Source: Carnegiea gigantea (taxonomy: Eukaryota; Streptophyta; Magnoliopsida; Caryophyllales; Cactaceae). Taken from it: a DNA stretch of 64,000 bases. The stretch lies in the NCBI GenBank assembly GCA_029747015.1, contig JAKOGI010002255.1, forward strand, positions 62,986 through 126,985. The letters are read 5' to 3'. The translations under genes were made by a program, and so were the position numbers. Of this stretch, positions 45,651-58,500 are shown one piece after another. Within the stretch, counting starts at the first letter, position 1. Each line of letters opens with the position of its first letter. The notes beneath the pieces were generated by a model. It saw nothing but the letters and a program-made list of their open reading frames with translations, did no database searches and was not told the origin of the DNA.

Positions 45651-47574
45651 CAGGTTGAGATTTTTTTATGAGATATGGATTATGGAGTCAAGATACTGAG
45701 AAAGTTGGTTAGTGAGGAATGAAGATTATTATGATATCATTGGAGATTTGTGAAACTGGTAATGTCTGCTTATCTCACGCATATTCTACTCATATATTCT
45801 TCTTTCTCGGATGGATTCATATAAAGTATATATAGTTTGATTTTAAGCAACAGATTTGACGGAGATTTGAATAACAAGTTGAAGGTGCTCCAATGCATTT
45901 AGGTAAGTATGGTCCTATGAGCTACCCATCTAAATGGTATAACATCCTTTTAGCTGGAATTGTTTATTTTTGGGATGTAAACCCTTGTACTCCGGGCGTG
46001 TAGCTCGTAGAGTTGTAGTCTTCGGTGTGTAGCCATTGAGCTTGATTTGATATTCTTTTATACTTTTATTCAATGCAAGGGATGTGATGTAAGGCTTTAA
46101 GCCTGAAAAATGGCCAGTTTACCGGCAAAACTCTGTCCGTTTCTCCCCAGAAATTTCAGAATCACTAACACTTGTAGCCCTAGGGTTGGGGGTTGTTACA
46201 GATGTGTCCTATGAAAGGTCCTTGACTTATTTTGAGGTTAAATGCATAGGGAAAACCAAGTATGGGCAGAATATACAAATTTAATCAACTTGATAGTATT
46301 GATCATTGCACGAGAACTGACTTTGAAGTAAATTTTGTCCATGATCAACATGGCTTACGCAAGGGTTTCCTATCCTGAATTTAAGGTTAAGGAGATGTCT
46401 TTCATATGAAGCAAGTTTCAAGTGGATTGGAGGTCATTTGGTTTTTCAAAACTACTGGTCAAGTCGAAGTCTGCAAATTAGGCAGAATCCTAATACACAA
46501 GGTTTGGGTTTAGTCCACTTGCAGCCTATGCATTCCATCCGATAGAGACGTTTTAGTTAGTTTATGTCAAAGTATAAAAAATAAGCTTTCCAATGACTCA
46601 TATTGCAGCATATTTGGAGACCAGTGGTTAATGAAATTTAGCCTAGAAGTCTGATGGTACAGACTGTCTGAGTTAGTGAATACCTAAAACTTTGAGCTTA
46701 TATTTCCTTATTATATAGGTGTCATTTTGTGTGTTTCTTGGATCCAAGTGGCAATTACTTCAATATGCTTCATTGATTTCAGATATTTTCTTCTGTAACC
46801 TAAGAATTTCGTCTAAGTGAGCTATATAGGAGATCTTGATGTAGTATCCCCTGAATTATAGGATTTTGGAGAGGCCTGTTCTATGGTACATAAGTTTGAA
46901 ACCATTGACTACCGACTATTCCATAGAAGAGAAACCAAGGACACTTTAGAGAGATATTTTACTTCAATCCATTGCAATACAATACTTGCTTAAATTGCTC
47001 AAACTCTTGCAAGTAGTCCATTGACTCCACCTCCATTTGTGAAGTAGGCATTACTCTTGAAAATATTTTACTGCACCTTTTGGGAACATACCATCTGCCA
47101 TTGTCCTTGTTGGATTATCAACTGTTGGATACTCCTCACTTTGACCAGGGGTTTCATCTTCTTATCTTCATGGAATCTCCTCATCCAGTTGCTTCATCAT
47201 TCACTCTCATATTACATCTTCATCAGTTTTGGTCACCTTTTCCTATTTTTAAGAGGCTAATTGCTGCTAGTAGCTGCTTTATGATTGTATTGCACCCATG
47301 TCAATAGAAGATACTTTTGTCACATGCTTGTATCAAAGGTAGATCTTAACTACGCTTTGTATGGGGGTTGATTATTATCAAACTTGTGGAATCCATTGCT
47401 AAGGAAAATGCAATGTGTCTACCCTTTTTAGCTGATTCAACCTCATTTTCCTATTGAAGATCACCTACATAAAGCTTAAGTTTAACAATCAAAATCTTTG
47501 TCATGCATTTGGATTGCGTTAGTGAGAAATTTTGATGGGTTACTGCTCCTTAGAAAAATATCTTTAGCTAATTC
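45651..47574 (+). other. Tekay-like leader, no clear coding region
   Basis: About 1.9 kb without a recognisable domain. A second LTR-end-like sequence, GGGGGTTGTTACA, finishes at 46200 and could mark another gypsy LTR remnant, but no matching start was found. Confidence 0.4.
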
Positions 47575-48250
47575 ATACTAAAGAACTCTAGAGTGGAAAG
47601 TATAATCCAGTGGAACCTGAAGAATGGATTCGAGGAATGGAGAAAGTTTTCACTGTAATAGAGATTCCAGGTGATAAAAGGGTGAACATTGGAACATTTC
47701 ATTTAACTAGTAAAACTGATATTTGGTGGAACATTGTTAAGAATGGGCTCTTAGGGCCTGACTTCACTTCGAGTAGATCTGTAGAAGAACTAACCACAAC
47801 ACTTTGGATTGCTAAGTGGGAACTAATAAATGCACATGGTGCGGTAACCCAGAGCACCTCATTGCTACCTGTTCTAGAAAACTGAAGGCTGTAGAGAAGG
47901 GCTCTCACTTTCAAGGCTCGCAGGTGTAGGAAAGGCTTATGTGTTGAGTAAGAAGGAAGCTGCCACCTCTAGTGCAGTAGTTACTGAAGCTCTCTTTTAA
48001 TTTCGAAGCCATTTTGTCTATTGATTGATTCATTGCCACTCATTCATTTATATTCACACGATTTGCCATGCAAATAAACCTTGAGAATAAGAAGACAGAA
48101 ACCAATTATGGAATTAAGTTATCAAACGACTCTAGAATTGAGTGTTCTATATCTCGTAAATTTGTTTCAATTACTATTAGTGAAATAGTTCCCCCTGATG
48201 ATTCAATTTGACTCGTCAGACTTTGATATCATTTTAGAAATGATCTAGTT
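47575..48250 (+). pseudogene. Tekay-like gag and protease relic
   Basis: YNPVEPEEWIRGMEKVF and FHLTSKTDIWWNIV (about 47600-47735) form the retrotransposon gag domain (W-ME-F, L-A-WW). After a run of stops, ATHSFIFTRFA (about 48035) corresponds to the protease motif DSGATHSFIS, but the preceding aspartate region is lost. There is no intact zinc knuckle. It is disrupted by stops and frameshifts near 47883 and 48017. Confidence 0.72.
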
Positions 48251-48370
48251 GTGCACTTATGGGGTCAAGATAGGTTGTGATGACCCTAAGGTTATTTCAA
48301 GAGATGAATAAGACAGACAAATATGTTTTATGGTTAAAGAGAGGAAAAATCTTGTTGTTTAAATTCTGTT

Positions 48371-48843
48371 ATGAAAATCAATAAGCTCTTATGTCAAGGA
48401 TATATTATGTATCGGTGTTATGCTAGTAACATTCAACCGAAAGAAGAAAAAGGAGAAGATATCCCCATAGCTTGTGAATTTAGATATGTTTTCTTGAAAA
48501 GTTACCGAGACTACTCTGATGAGAGAATTGAGGTTGAGATTGAATTAATCCCTGATGCTCAACCTATCTCCAAAACCCCATATCGTATGGCCCCATTTGA
48601 GCTTAAAGAACTGAAGGTTCAATTAGAGTAGTCATTACAGACGGGATTTATCATACCATGCGTGTCACCATGAGGTGCGCCAATTCTATTTGTAAAGAAG
48701 AAGAATGGAACCTGGAGGTTATGTATTGATTACAGAGAGCTGAACAAGATCACCATCAAAAATACATACCTATCGCTCCAAGTAGATAACTTATTTGATC
48801 AACTGCAGGGGGCAAGAGTCTGATCTAAGATTAATTTGAGGTC
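48371..48843 (+). pseudogene. Tekay-like reverse transcriptase relic, 5' part
   Basis: IELIPDAQPISKTPYRMAPFE followed by ELKELKVQLE and then [30 protein letters not shown] (about 48670-48760) is the N-terminal part of a gypsy reverse transcriptase. The frame continues to SKINLR at 48840, where the Tat-like element begins. A TAG at 48629 breaks the frame. Confidence 0.88.
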
Positions 48844-49220
48844 TGTTGAACCAAAAATTTTTACAAATCATAAATTTTTGATTATGTCTTAGTATAAAAT
48901 ACAAATAAAAGTGGATCCGATTACATAATTAAAAACAAAAAAAATAAAGAAAATGCAAAAAAAAAAGGGGCTGCATAAGTAAACCTCTTTCTCCAGCACC
49001 TTCCGCTGACTATTCAAAGCACAGTAAAAAAAAAAAGGGAGAGCACTCCATTGTCATAGAAGATATTTTGGTTAATTAAAAAACGACAGCAACACTTCTT
49101 AGCATATATGTTTGCTAGCAAAAGAAAGTGCTGCGTGGAAGTTGAAACGTAGCCCATTACTGTCCTCTTTCCCTACTTTTGCTGCGACGTGGAGGGAGGT
49201 TGAAGAATTTACTCCATCAA

Positions 49221-49228
49221 TATAAATA
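49221..49228 (+). promoter_or_regulatory. LTR TATA box
   Basis: TATAAATA is followed within about 30 bases by CACTGGTCACAGAACAGAGG, a plausible start region. The same sequence is at 61083-61090 in the other LTR. Transcription from here would give a very long leader, about 2.4 kb of LTR alone. Confidence 0.65.
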
Positions 49229-50624
49229 CGAGGCACTGGTCACAGAACAGAGGAGAAAGAGAAGAGGCAGGGGAAGGGCACAAAAAGAACGAAAGAGCAA
49301 ACCCAAAAAAAAAAAAAAAAAGGAGAGGGGTCTGTGAAAGCAAAAAAGAAGAAGAAGGAAAATACAAAGAGACAAGAACAGGGGGTCTCGGTGAGAGCAC
49401 AGAGGAGAAGAAACAGAGCAAAAAAAAAAATACAGAGAACAGAGCCTAAGGACGGAAGAACTGAAGAACCGGAGAAAACTGATTCAAAGGGGGTAAATAC
49501 TCCTCTCGATAACTTCAAGCCGAAAATTTCAAGGTAATACAAAAATGGAGTATGGATGCTTTAGTTCATCTCAAACCTTCATCCTGCATATTCAAGATTG
49601 TCACAGTTAATTAAAAAAAAAAGTGTTGGGTCTAATAAAGGGATTAGGGCCTCAACACAAGTTCAAGTTTCAATCAGACTTTTGGGATCATGCTAGATCC
49701 CGGTTCTCGCCGGAACTGCCAAAATTTGGATCCTGCTGGATCCCGATTCCTGCCGGAATCATTAAATGACGGATCCTGTGGGATTCCTGTTCCTGCCGGA
49801 ACCATGGAAAGACCCAAAAATTTTTTTTGTTCATACCTTTTGAGAAAACTTCGCGTCTCTGCGAATGAATGGAAGAAGTTTCCAGAGCTCAAGTGGAATA
49901 AATTGGAAAATCTAAGCCTTTTATAAATTCCAAGTTTTCTTTTAGTGGATAAATTTGATTCATCTTAAAATTCCATTCTGAAGTATATTCCTCAGAAGAT
50001 ATTACTTATCCACTTAAAATTTTGATTTGTGGGTAAGTAAGAAAAAGAAAAAAAAAGGGAAAAAAAAAAAGCATAGTCAAAGCAATTGAAGAATTCTAGC
50101 TTGTGGCAATCGTTACATGTAAACTGGATTGGCTTGCTCTGGAAATAAAAAGCAGTTAAGCCTGTTAAAGACACATCCCTGTTTTAAGCAAATGGCTCCC
50201 TGTTTCTGGTCCTGATGCTCTGTTTTTGGGTACAGTCATTTCACGAAAGCAAAATCAAAAGCTTTGCTTTCTATCAATTGAAGGGAAAATTACCAGCAGG
50301 TGTTGACTATCTAATTCTTTTTCAAGTAGGTGTTGTTTAGTGTTAATTTCAAAAGTTGCCACCGCCTCTGTTGCTGCCAATAATCACCAATTTGTTGGGG
50401 CACAGAATAAATGAGTAAAATAATTAAACAAATGCGTGAGCCTTCAAGCGTTGTCACCACCGTTCATTTAGCAAAAATCAGTAAAGAGTCAGATTGGGTG
50501 ACGTACTGACATTATATGAAGTCTATGAAGCTAGAGTTCATAAACTTTTTTTTTTGGGGGGGCATCTGCCTGACAAAATCTGTAATAGGAAAAATAAAAA
50601 TATGTTTAAGTTGAATATCCATTA

Positions 50625-51247
50625 GAACTACGGTGACTTGATTCCACTAAGGATACGTAGGAAGCTCGATATAAAATTTTTCGAGTTCAGTCTAAATTGA
50701 AATCTTCAAATGGGCTCAACCCGATAACCCCCTCTTTCACAAATGACCAAAATTACAATCCTGTAACTTTTTGTTACACGTTACGTAGACAAAGCAAATA
50801 AAAATCAAGTTTCGGAAAATATCGAATCTTTTTCAAGTCATAGGTTTGGCAGAATGGACCAAAGTCAAGCCAAATATACAACCAAGCCTACTAAATTCTT
50901 CCATTCCCAAGACATAAGCCTAAATAAAATTCGGAATAAGAACTACGTCGATTTGATCCCACCAAGGGTACGTAGGAAACCCGTAAATAAATTTCGGGTG
51001 CAATCGCAAGTTAAACAAAATTAATGGACCAACCCCATTAAAGGTTAAGTCGGAAAATTAAAAAAAATATTAAGTGGCTAAAAATATAACTTAGCCATTT
51101 TTTTAAAAAAATCCAAATACCAAAATTAAATTAAAAATTATCCTAACATAAATAGCTTAACTAAAATAAAAAGATAAATTAATTCAAATAAAATTAAAGA
51201 ACTACGGCTGGTTTGATCCTCCATAAAAGAGGTACGTAGGCAACTCA
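50625..51247 (+). repeat. Three CTACG…CGTAG stem-loop motifs in the 5' LTR
   Basis: Copies at 50625-50667, 50940-50982 and 51199-51247 share GAACTACG, a TTGAT box and TACGTAGG. The outer arms CTACG and CGTAG are complementary and constant. The inner arms differ but stay complementary within each copy: TCC/GGA, CCC/GGG and CCTC/GAGG. A fourth copy follows pol at 60102. The compensatory pattern suggests a selected RNA structure in the transcript. Confidence 0.8.
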
Positions 51248-51336
51248 CAATAAATAAGTGAGTACAACCCAAATTCCAAATCAAATAAAATTATCCGTGC
51301 CATAACCTGCATATGAAGAATGTGTACGTGTAGTAC

Positions 51337-51349
51337 CCTTCCTAGAAGG
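51337..51349 (+). repeat. CCTTC-CTA-GAAGG hairpin in the LTR
   Basis: A perfect 5-bp stem with a three-base loop. The same hairpin with matching neighbours occurs at 60502-60514 and 63216-63228. Confidence 0.7.
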
Positions 51350-51664
51350 TGCCTATACGGCCATTATCTGATGCAATTAAGTTTTGGATGACGGGTGACT
51401 CGGCATACAATATACATGTCGATCCAAATTGTATAAAGTCTTATTAATACAAAAGAAAACGAACAAAGAAAGAAAATAATAAAATAGAACGAATCGGAAT
51501 CAAAAGGTGGTCTCCCAGACGGGAGACGTAATTAAGGAGGTTTATCCTCTTGAATAGGGTCGTACTCAAAACAAACCGATGTATATTTTTCTTTTATATA
51601 TACGTCGGAAAGTTATGTTGTGCATATAATTTATTTTTATTAAATTTTTGCCCAACATAATTTT

Positions 51665-51683
51665 TGGCACGCTCGGTGGGACC
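51665..51683 (+). promoter_or_regulatory. Primer-binding-site region of the Tat-like element
   Basis: TGGCACGCTCGGTGGGACC lies eight bases after the LTR end. GGCACGC-CGGTGGGAC is the usual sequence at this place in Tat/Ogre-like elements. Which tRNA it matches was not determined. Confidence 0.7.
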
Positions 51684-51785
51684 CTATTTTCCTTTTCATC
51701 TCCGATTTGTTTATATTGACTAATTTTTATTTTATTTTCTTTTCTATTGTTGTGTTTCCTTTTTTGTGACTGGTTGAAAGAAACA

Positions 51786-52553
51786 ATGGCACCTCAAGTC
51801 ACCATCAATTTCAACCAGCTCCCAGTAACTTTTGTGATCAAGCGCGGAATATTCCAAGCAAGGAAAAACGTGCAGATGGTCTTCACTGTTGGACCACAAT
51901 CAATCCTGGCTGAATTTCCATTGTCGAACTCAATGGAACCTCTTAGGGGCCTCGAAAGGGCAAGCAAGCCCGCCCCTAAGGCCGACAGGCCGCTTACAAA
52001 GAAAGCAATCAAGAACCAGAAGCGCAACAAGCGCAGAAGCGACAAGCGCCGCGCTAAATCTGGCACACCCAAGCTAGCTTCGTCACCAGCTTTAGAGCTA
52101 GCCAAGACGACCTTGAGGAAAGCTTTTCAGCAAAGGTCGTCCTCTACGGCTTGCCCTTCAATAGCTAGGCCGTTCAACCCAGTGCTGACTCCATGCCCCA
52201 GCCAAATGCCAAATCGGAGGGGAACCTACACAAGGGAAGCACCGACAGCCCGAGCAACAATCCGACCAAGGCAAGCTCGGGTCCCTCATCTGACCCCAAA
52301 GCAAGTTCGGCTCCCTATTTCGGCCCCAAGGAAAGCTCGGGCCGCTAATCTACCCTTGAGGCAAGATCAAGTTCCTTCCTCAGGTTCAATCCACACTTGG
52401 GCTCCTGCATCCACCAAGAAGGGGGCAAAGACAAGCAAAAAACCCCCAACCTGGATGACCCCCAATAAGCCATTTGGGGAAGGAACATCAGGAGTCAAGA
52501 TCGCCCTACAAGGCGGATTCTTATCGGGACTATCCCTATTGATATTCCTGTAG
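51786..52553 (+). CDS. Tat-like leader ORF, basic protein of unknown function
   Basis: The frame is open from 51747, but the ATG at 51786 lies in a better context (AACAATGGC) and begins MAPQVTINFNQLPVTF. From that start the product is 255 residues. It is strongly basic, with KKAIKNQKRNKRRSDKRRAK at about residues 72-95, and rich in proline, serine and arginine afterwards, so probably disordered and nucleic-acid-binding. No known domain is visible. It ends eight bases before the gag-pol ATG, in a different frame. The gag-pol frame itself is open back to 52469, so the two overlap by about 85 bases. A frameshift linking them or separate initiation are both possible. Ogre/Tat relatives often have an extra ORF here. 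Confidence 0.55.
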   Translation: MAPQVTINFNQLPVTFVIKRGIFQARKNVQMVFTVGPQSILAEFPLSNSMEPLRGLERASKPAPKADRPLTKKAIKNQKRNKRRSDKRRAKSGTPKLASSPALELAKTTLRKAFQQRSSSTACPSIARPFNPVLTPCPSQMPNRRGTYTREAPTARATIRPRQARVPHLTPKQVRLPISAPRKARAANLPLRQDQVPSSGSIHTWAPASTKKGAKTSKKPPTWMTPNKPFGEGTSGVKIALQGGFLSGLSLLIFL

Positions 52554-52561
52554 CCGAAGTC

Positions 52562-55500
52562 ATGATGACCTCCTATTCAGAGGAGGAAACAATACCTAAA
52601 ACTGCAAAGGTTAAACTTGTTAAACCTTCAACCTCAAGCACCTCTATTATGGTGCCGAGACTTTTGCAGGTCACAACCACTACTCCTCCTCAAAGCCTTA
52701 TAAAAGGTAGGCGGCTTTTACCTCCTAGGCCACAAAATCAAAGTGATTTAACCTTTGAAGGGATCGAGTCACAGGCATACAGCGGTCCTATCACAAGATC
52801 AAGGGCCAAAGCATTATCATATACCGAGGTGGCCTTACAATCTCCAACCACCACCTTTCAGCAAGGCAAGAACCAACTGAAAGGACAAGATGAAGTTACA
52901 AGACCTGCCTTTTCCCAAGAAGGGGCATCATCCAACGTCATCCTACAAGAGCAAATCAGCGAGGATGATCAGGCTGAAAATATGCCGGTATTGGTTACCA
53001 GCACGCCGAGCCTCGAGGAGCAAATGCAAGAGTTGCAAAGGAAACTCGCAGAAAAAGAGGCTGAAATAGCTAGCCTCGCTATGCGCCTTGAAAATAGGGA
53101 GCACGAAAAGACTAATGAGGTTAGCGGTAGCAACACAGTTATCACTTCGCAAGATATTAAGGAGTTGATAGCCCAAGGGATCAGGGAGCATCAAGCAGCC
53201 ATAAATCCCCCAGTGTTGGGGTATAGGAGCCCATATCCAAGTCACTATGACTCAGTTCCTTTCCCCAAGGGTTACCAAAAGCCGAACTTTGAAAAGTTTG
53301 ATGGAATAAATGGGTCACCATATGAACATTTGGCCCATTTCTACTCAGCGTGCGGCGAAACTGCTTTAAATGACGCATTGTTGATTAGGCAGTTCGTACA
53401 ATCCCTCAAGGGGGCCGCCTTCACATGGTATACCCAACTTCATCCAGGGTCAATACACACTTGGGATGACCTTCAAAGGGCATTCCTAGCTCAGTTCGTG
53501 AGTTCGAAGAGAAAAGTCTCTATTATAGACCTTGCTGATACGCACCAAAGGCCAAACGAGAGTGCGAATGACTTCATTATGAGGTGGAGAAGTCTAAGCT
53601 TGCAATGCCCAGAAAAGCTAAGTGAGCAATCAGCAGTTCAAATGTGTGCAAACAATTTAGACCCTCAAATTGCCACATATGTTGGTACTGCTGAGCCTCA
53701 AAACTTTGATGCCCTTGTGTCTAAGGCAAGTAATGTAGAAAGACAACTTGCTCGTCAGAAAGCCATACAACCCAAGAGGGAGGAAATCAAAAGGCTAAAC
53801 AAGAAGGGAGAGTCAATGGCTACGTTCGTCAGAGCAAGCCCAAAGCTAACCAATGGCGGAAATTTCAACAACAGCAAAGGCAAACAAAAAGAGGGAGCTC
53901 GACGACTTACTCTCCAGGAAAGAAAAGAAAAGAAGTATCCCTTTGATGATGATGATGTTCAAGGGATATTCGATGAGTTAATGGCTGCAAAAGCTCTTTC
54001 TCTCCCAGAGCCGAAACGACCTGCCGAGGTCAATAGGACAAACGATCCTAAGTATTGCTCATACCATAGGATCATTAGCCACCCTATAAAAGATTGTTAT
54101 GTTTTCAAAGACATAATCGAAGATATGATTGGAAGGGGAGAAATTGAGATAGAAGGAGCTCCAACCAAGGGACCCACTGCATCGTCAAATGCAACTTCAA
54201 CGGTAGAACAAAAGGATGAATCTCATCCATCATCTTCAGAAACTAATAATGGGATCCCAACGGTGTCATTACCACCTCATGCGGTCCCCATCAAGTTTAT
54301 TGCTGAAGATGATGTAGCAATAGTATGGGCATATCCAAATATGCCTGCACCCTCACCAGGAGCACCCACCTTATATGATTTTTACCTAGACCCAAGTCTA
54401 GAGGCATGGGCAACATCAGAAGATGAGCATGATGATAGCCTTGGGTGGCATACCTACTCCAACAGGCGATCATTTCGGCAGGGAATAGTTCGAGCTTCTC
54501 AGTCCCCAGGAGTTAAAATAAGAGGACAGAAGCTGCCTCAAAAGAAAAACCAGAAAAACAAGAAAAAGAAGTCAAGGGCCAAAAAGAAGCCAGACTTATC
54601 TTCTGAAGAGGAGTACGTGCCACCGGTTAAGACCCCGTTCACTTTAAGTGATTATATCCCCAAAGGTTTTTTCGGCAGTGACCCCTCGGATGACGACCCT
54701 GAAGAAGGAGAAGTAGCCCAATGTTGCATGGTTTCATGGGCTGATGAATGCGAAGAAGTAAACATTGAGATTCCACTCACTGCTCAAGAAGCGGACCAAA
54801 TAACTCTTCGGTCCAGTCGTCAACTCCAACCACCAGAATTAGTGGGAAAAGAGAAAGGAAAAGAAGCAACACCTGATGTACCACGAATGCCGGTGAATAT
54901 TAAGGAAAGGGGTGAAGATGACGTAATTCCGTCGACTGCAAATAGTAAAGGCATTACTGAGAACAAGCAGTTAAATAAGGAGTCCAAGAAGGATCCTCTT
55001 GTCTCAGTCCCTTTTCAAGTTAGTCAAGGGCCTTGTAAGGAGAAAGTTCGCTATGATGTCATCTCTCATCTTAAGCGAATCCCAGCGCGCCTAAGTGTCT
55101 ACGACGCTTTACAAATGTCGAAAGAGTTAAGAAAGGCACTTATTCAGGCATTAATGGACCCTGAAGACTACAAAGATCAAGTTGACCCTGTTGAGGTAGA
55201 TGAGGTGTTGTCCTCTCCTTTAAACCGGTGTGCTGCATGCATGGCTTGCATAACATTCTCTGATGAGGACCTCCAGTTGGGGTCTGCAAATCATAACAGG
55301 CCTCTGTACATCACTGGTAGGATTGGGGATAAAAGAATAAATCGAATCTTACTTGACTGCGGTTCTGCAGTCAACCTTCTTCCATTAAGAGTATTGAGGG
55401 CAATAGGGATAGAACCAAATCAATTGTCCCCAACTTTGCTCACGATACAAGGGTTTAATCAGGTAGGGCAGAAAGCCTTGGGCACTATTGCTTTGAAAGT

Positions 55501-58500
55501 CGAGCTAGACAACCTCTACACAGATGCTCTCTTTCATGTAATAGATGCTGATACGTCCTATAATGCCCTACTTGGTCGGCCATGGCTTCATACTAGTAGA
55601 GCTATCGCCTCCACTCTTCACCAGTGTTTGAAATACACTGATGAGCATGGCAATGAGAAAACGATCCAAGGGGACGCCAATCCTTTTCATGGAGAAGACG
55701 TTAATTACGCTGACGCAAAGTTTTACAAATCAGCGGATTCTGGGACCTCCCAAGTTCTTTTAGCCCAAGAAAAGGACAATCAAAAAGAAAAACCCGAGGC
55801 CTTTACTTTCCCTCAAAAGTTCATTCGAGCTATCAATAGTTATGCTAGTGAAGCCAAGGAATATCAAGCCCCGCGATCAAAGGTGCTATTCAAATACACA
55901 CCCAAGGAGAAAAGAAGGGCTGACCAAAAGGCCTTGACATCGGTAAAAGAAATCATGAACTCCCTTGTCACGAGTTACACATTCCCTCTTCGGCGAATTG
56001 ACCAGTCGATGCCTAAGGGAAACTTGGTCATAAGAACATCGCTCGGCAACAAGAGGGTAGTTTTAAGGGGAAACACGTCAAATTATCCGATAGAAGCGTC
56101 TTCTTCTAGACCACCTCCAGGAGGGGTATCACAGTCTCGAAAGAGGAAGAAGGGCAATAATAAGAGGGGCTTTGACGAGGCTAACAAACAAATAAACATA
56201 TCTCACGAAAGTGGGGTTCTAAAAGCATCATTTCAAGCAGATGTCCCTGAAGCACTCCAGGTGTCACATGATGGAGGAGTTCTCAAGTCTCATGCCACGA
56301 ATGATCTGGTCTTTACCCCCCAAGAGCAAGAGATGTTATTCTCCACAGATGAGCAAGTCCAACCTCGAATCTCGGTTTTTCAAAGACTTGGTAAAATCAA
56401 TGAGCCGAAGCAAAAGAATGTCCGAGTCAGAAACCAGAAAAAGTGGAAGCTGAAAAAGAAAAAGCAACAGCCTCGAAGCTTCATCTGGGTTCGGGGACAA
56501 AATGATGCTAGCCAAATTGAGCAGGTGGAACAAGTTAATGTTGTGTCTGTGGCGGACGATGAAGGTGCTCAAAATTTTGAGTTTTCTTGTCAAAAAGTTC
56601 CCAAGCATCACAGGATCAATGTGCTAAATTGTAAAGGGCGTGAAGAAGCCCAAGTTCACGCTAATTCACCTAAGAGATTAGATGGTGATTTAGTTGATAT
56701 ACAACAAGAATCCTCTGAGGACTTTGTCGAGGCTATCCAACCAGCACCGCCGGAAATGGAAGATGGTGGTCAAGCAACAATTGATGAGCTTCGAGAGATA
56801 AATTTGGGCACAATTGATGAACCGAAGCCAATTTTTGTGAGTACCATATTAAATAATGAAGAGGTGGTACAGTATGAACAACTCCTTCGGGAATACAAAG
56901 ATGTATTTGCTTGGGGATATCAAGACATGCCAGGCTTAGATCCAAGTGTTGCTGTTCATAAGTTAGCCGTGTCTGAAGGAGTAAAACCAATAAAGCAGCC
57001 TCAACGATGCTTCCGTCCTGAACTGACAATTCAAATAAATGCTGAGGTTGACAAGCTCATAAAGGCTAACTTCATTCGCGAAGTTCAATACCCTACTTGG
57101 TTGGCTAACATCGTACCAGTTCGGAAGAAGAATGGTCAACTTCGGATATGTGTAGATTTCAGAGACCTAAATAATGCATGTCCTAAGGATGATTTTCCAC
57201 TACCAATCACTGAGCTCCTTGTGGATGCCACTACAGGGTTTGGAGCTCTTTCCTTCATGGATGGTTTCTCGGGGTACAATCAAATAAAAATGGACCCCAA
57301 AGATGAAGATTTAACTGCTTTTCGGACACCACAAGGCATATACTGCTACACAGTAATGCCATTTGGGTTGAAAAATGCCGGGGCTACCTATCAGAGGGCC
57401 ATGACAATCATTTTTCGTGATTTTCTCCACAACCTAGTTGAATGCTATGTTGATGACTTGGTTGTAAAAACAAAAGAGAGAGAAAATCACTTACATGACC
57501 TAAGAAAGGTCTTTGAAAAGCTTCGCCAACATCAACTCAAGATGAACCCCTTAAAATGTGCATTTGGAGTCATCTCAGGGAGATTTCTCGGCTTTGTGGT
57601 TCGGAAAGAAGGGATTGAGATTGACCCGGATAAAGTCAAAGCCATAATCCAAATGCCCCCTCCGAGGAACTTAAGAGAATTGCGGGGCTTACAAGGAAGG
57701 TTGGCTTACATACGACGGTTCATTTCAAATTTGTCAGGAAGGTGTCAACCTTTTACAAGACTCCTAAAAAAGGATACGCCTTTCATTTGGGATCAAGCTT
57801 GTCAAAGTGCTTTTGAAAGCATCAAGCAATATCTCACAAGGCCACCTGTCCTAATGGCTCCAATACAGGGAAAACCTTTAATATTTTACACAGCAGCCCT
57901 CGAACGGTCTTTAGGGGCTATGTTAGCTCAATGTAATGACCAAGGGAAAGAAAACGCCCTGTATTATATCAGCCGGACAATGGTGGGTGCAGAAATAAAT
58001 TACTCCTCCATGGAGAAAATTTGTCTGGCCTTAGTCTTCGCCATTCAAAAGTTGCGGCACTACCTCTTGTCTCATCAAATTATTTTGATCTCAAAGGCAG
58101 ATCCATTAAAGTATATATTGTCTAGGCATACGCTATCAGGAAGGTTGGCTAAATGGGCTATGCTTTTGGCCCCTTTTGACATCAAATTCATGCCTCAAAA
58201 GGCAGTAAAGGGACAAGCTATAGCTGATTTCCTAGCAGCTCATCAATGTCCAGATAATGAGGAATTGCCTGATGATTTGCCAGATGATGAAGTTATGCTT
58301 ACTGAAATTAAAACATGGCAGCTATATTTTGATGGGGCAGCAAAGAGTCGAGGAGCTGGAGTAGGAATTGTGTTTGTCACACCATCTGGAGGACTTGTTC
58401 CGTACTCATTCTCTCTCCTCGAAATCTGTTCAAATAATGTGGCTGAATATGAGGCACTCATCATTGGCCTCGAATTGGCCCATGAAATGCGTATTGACCA

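Larger units (their letters stand above)
48844..51657 (+). repeat. Tat-like 5' LTR
   Basis: It starts TGTTGAACCAAAAATTTTTAC and ends AAATTTTTGCCCAACA. It contains a TATA box (49221), an A-rich transcribed leader and three copies of the CTACG…CGTAG motif. Open frames such as 49334-49537 recur in the other LTR but have no domain and overlap A-rich leader sequence. Confidence 0.95.

Noticed and set aside
46188..46200. GGGGGTTGTTACA as the end of the Tekay-like LTR
   Set aside because: No primer-binding site follows it, whereas TGGTATCAGAGC follows the end at 45633. Kept only as a possible remnant.
49240..49542. Open frames repeated at 61102-61404 (minus strand) and 49334-49537 / 61041-61358 (plus strand)
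   Set aside because: They lie in the A/GA-rich leader of the two LTRs. Both strands are open only because of composition, and there is no domain.
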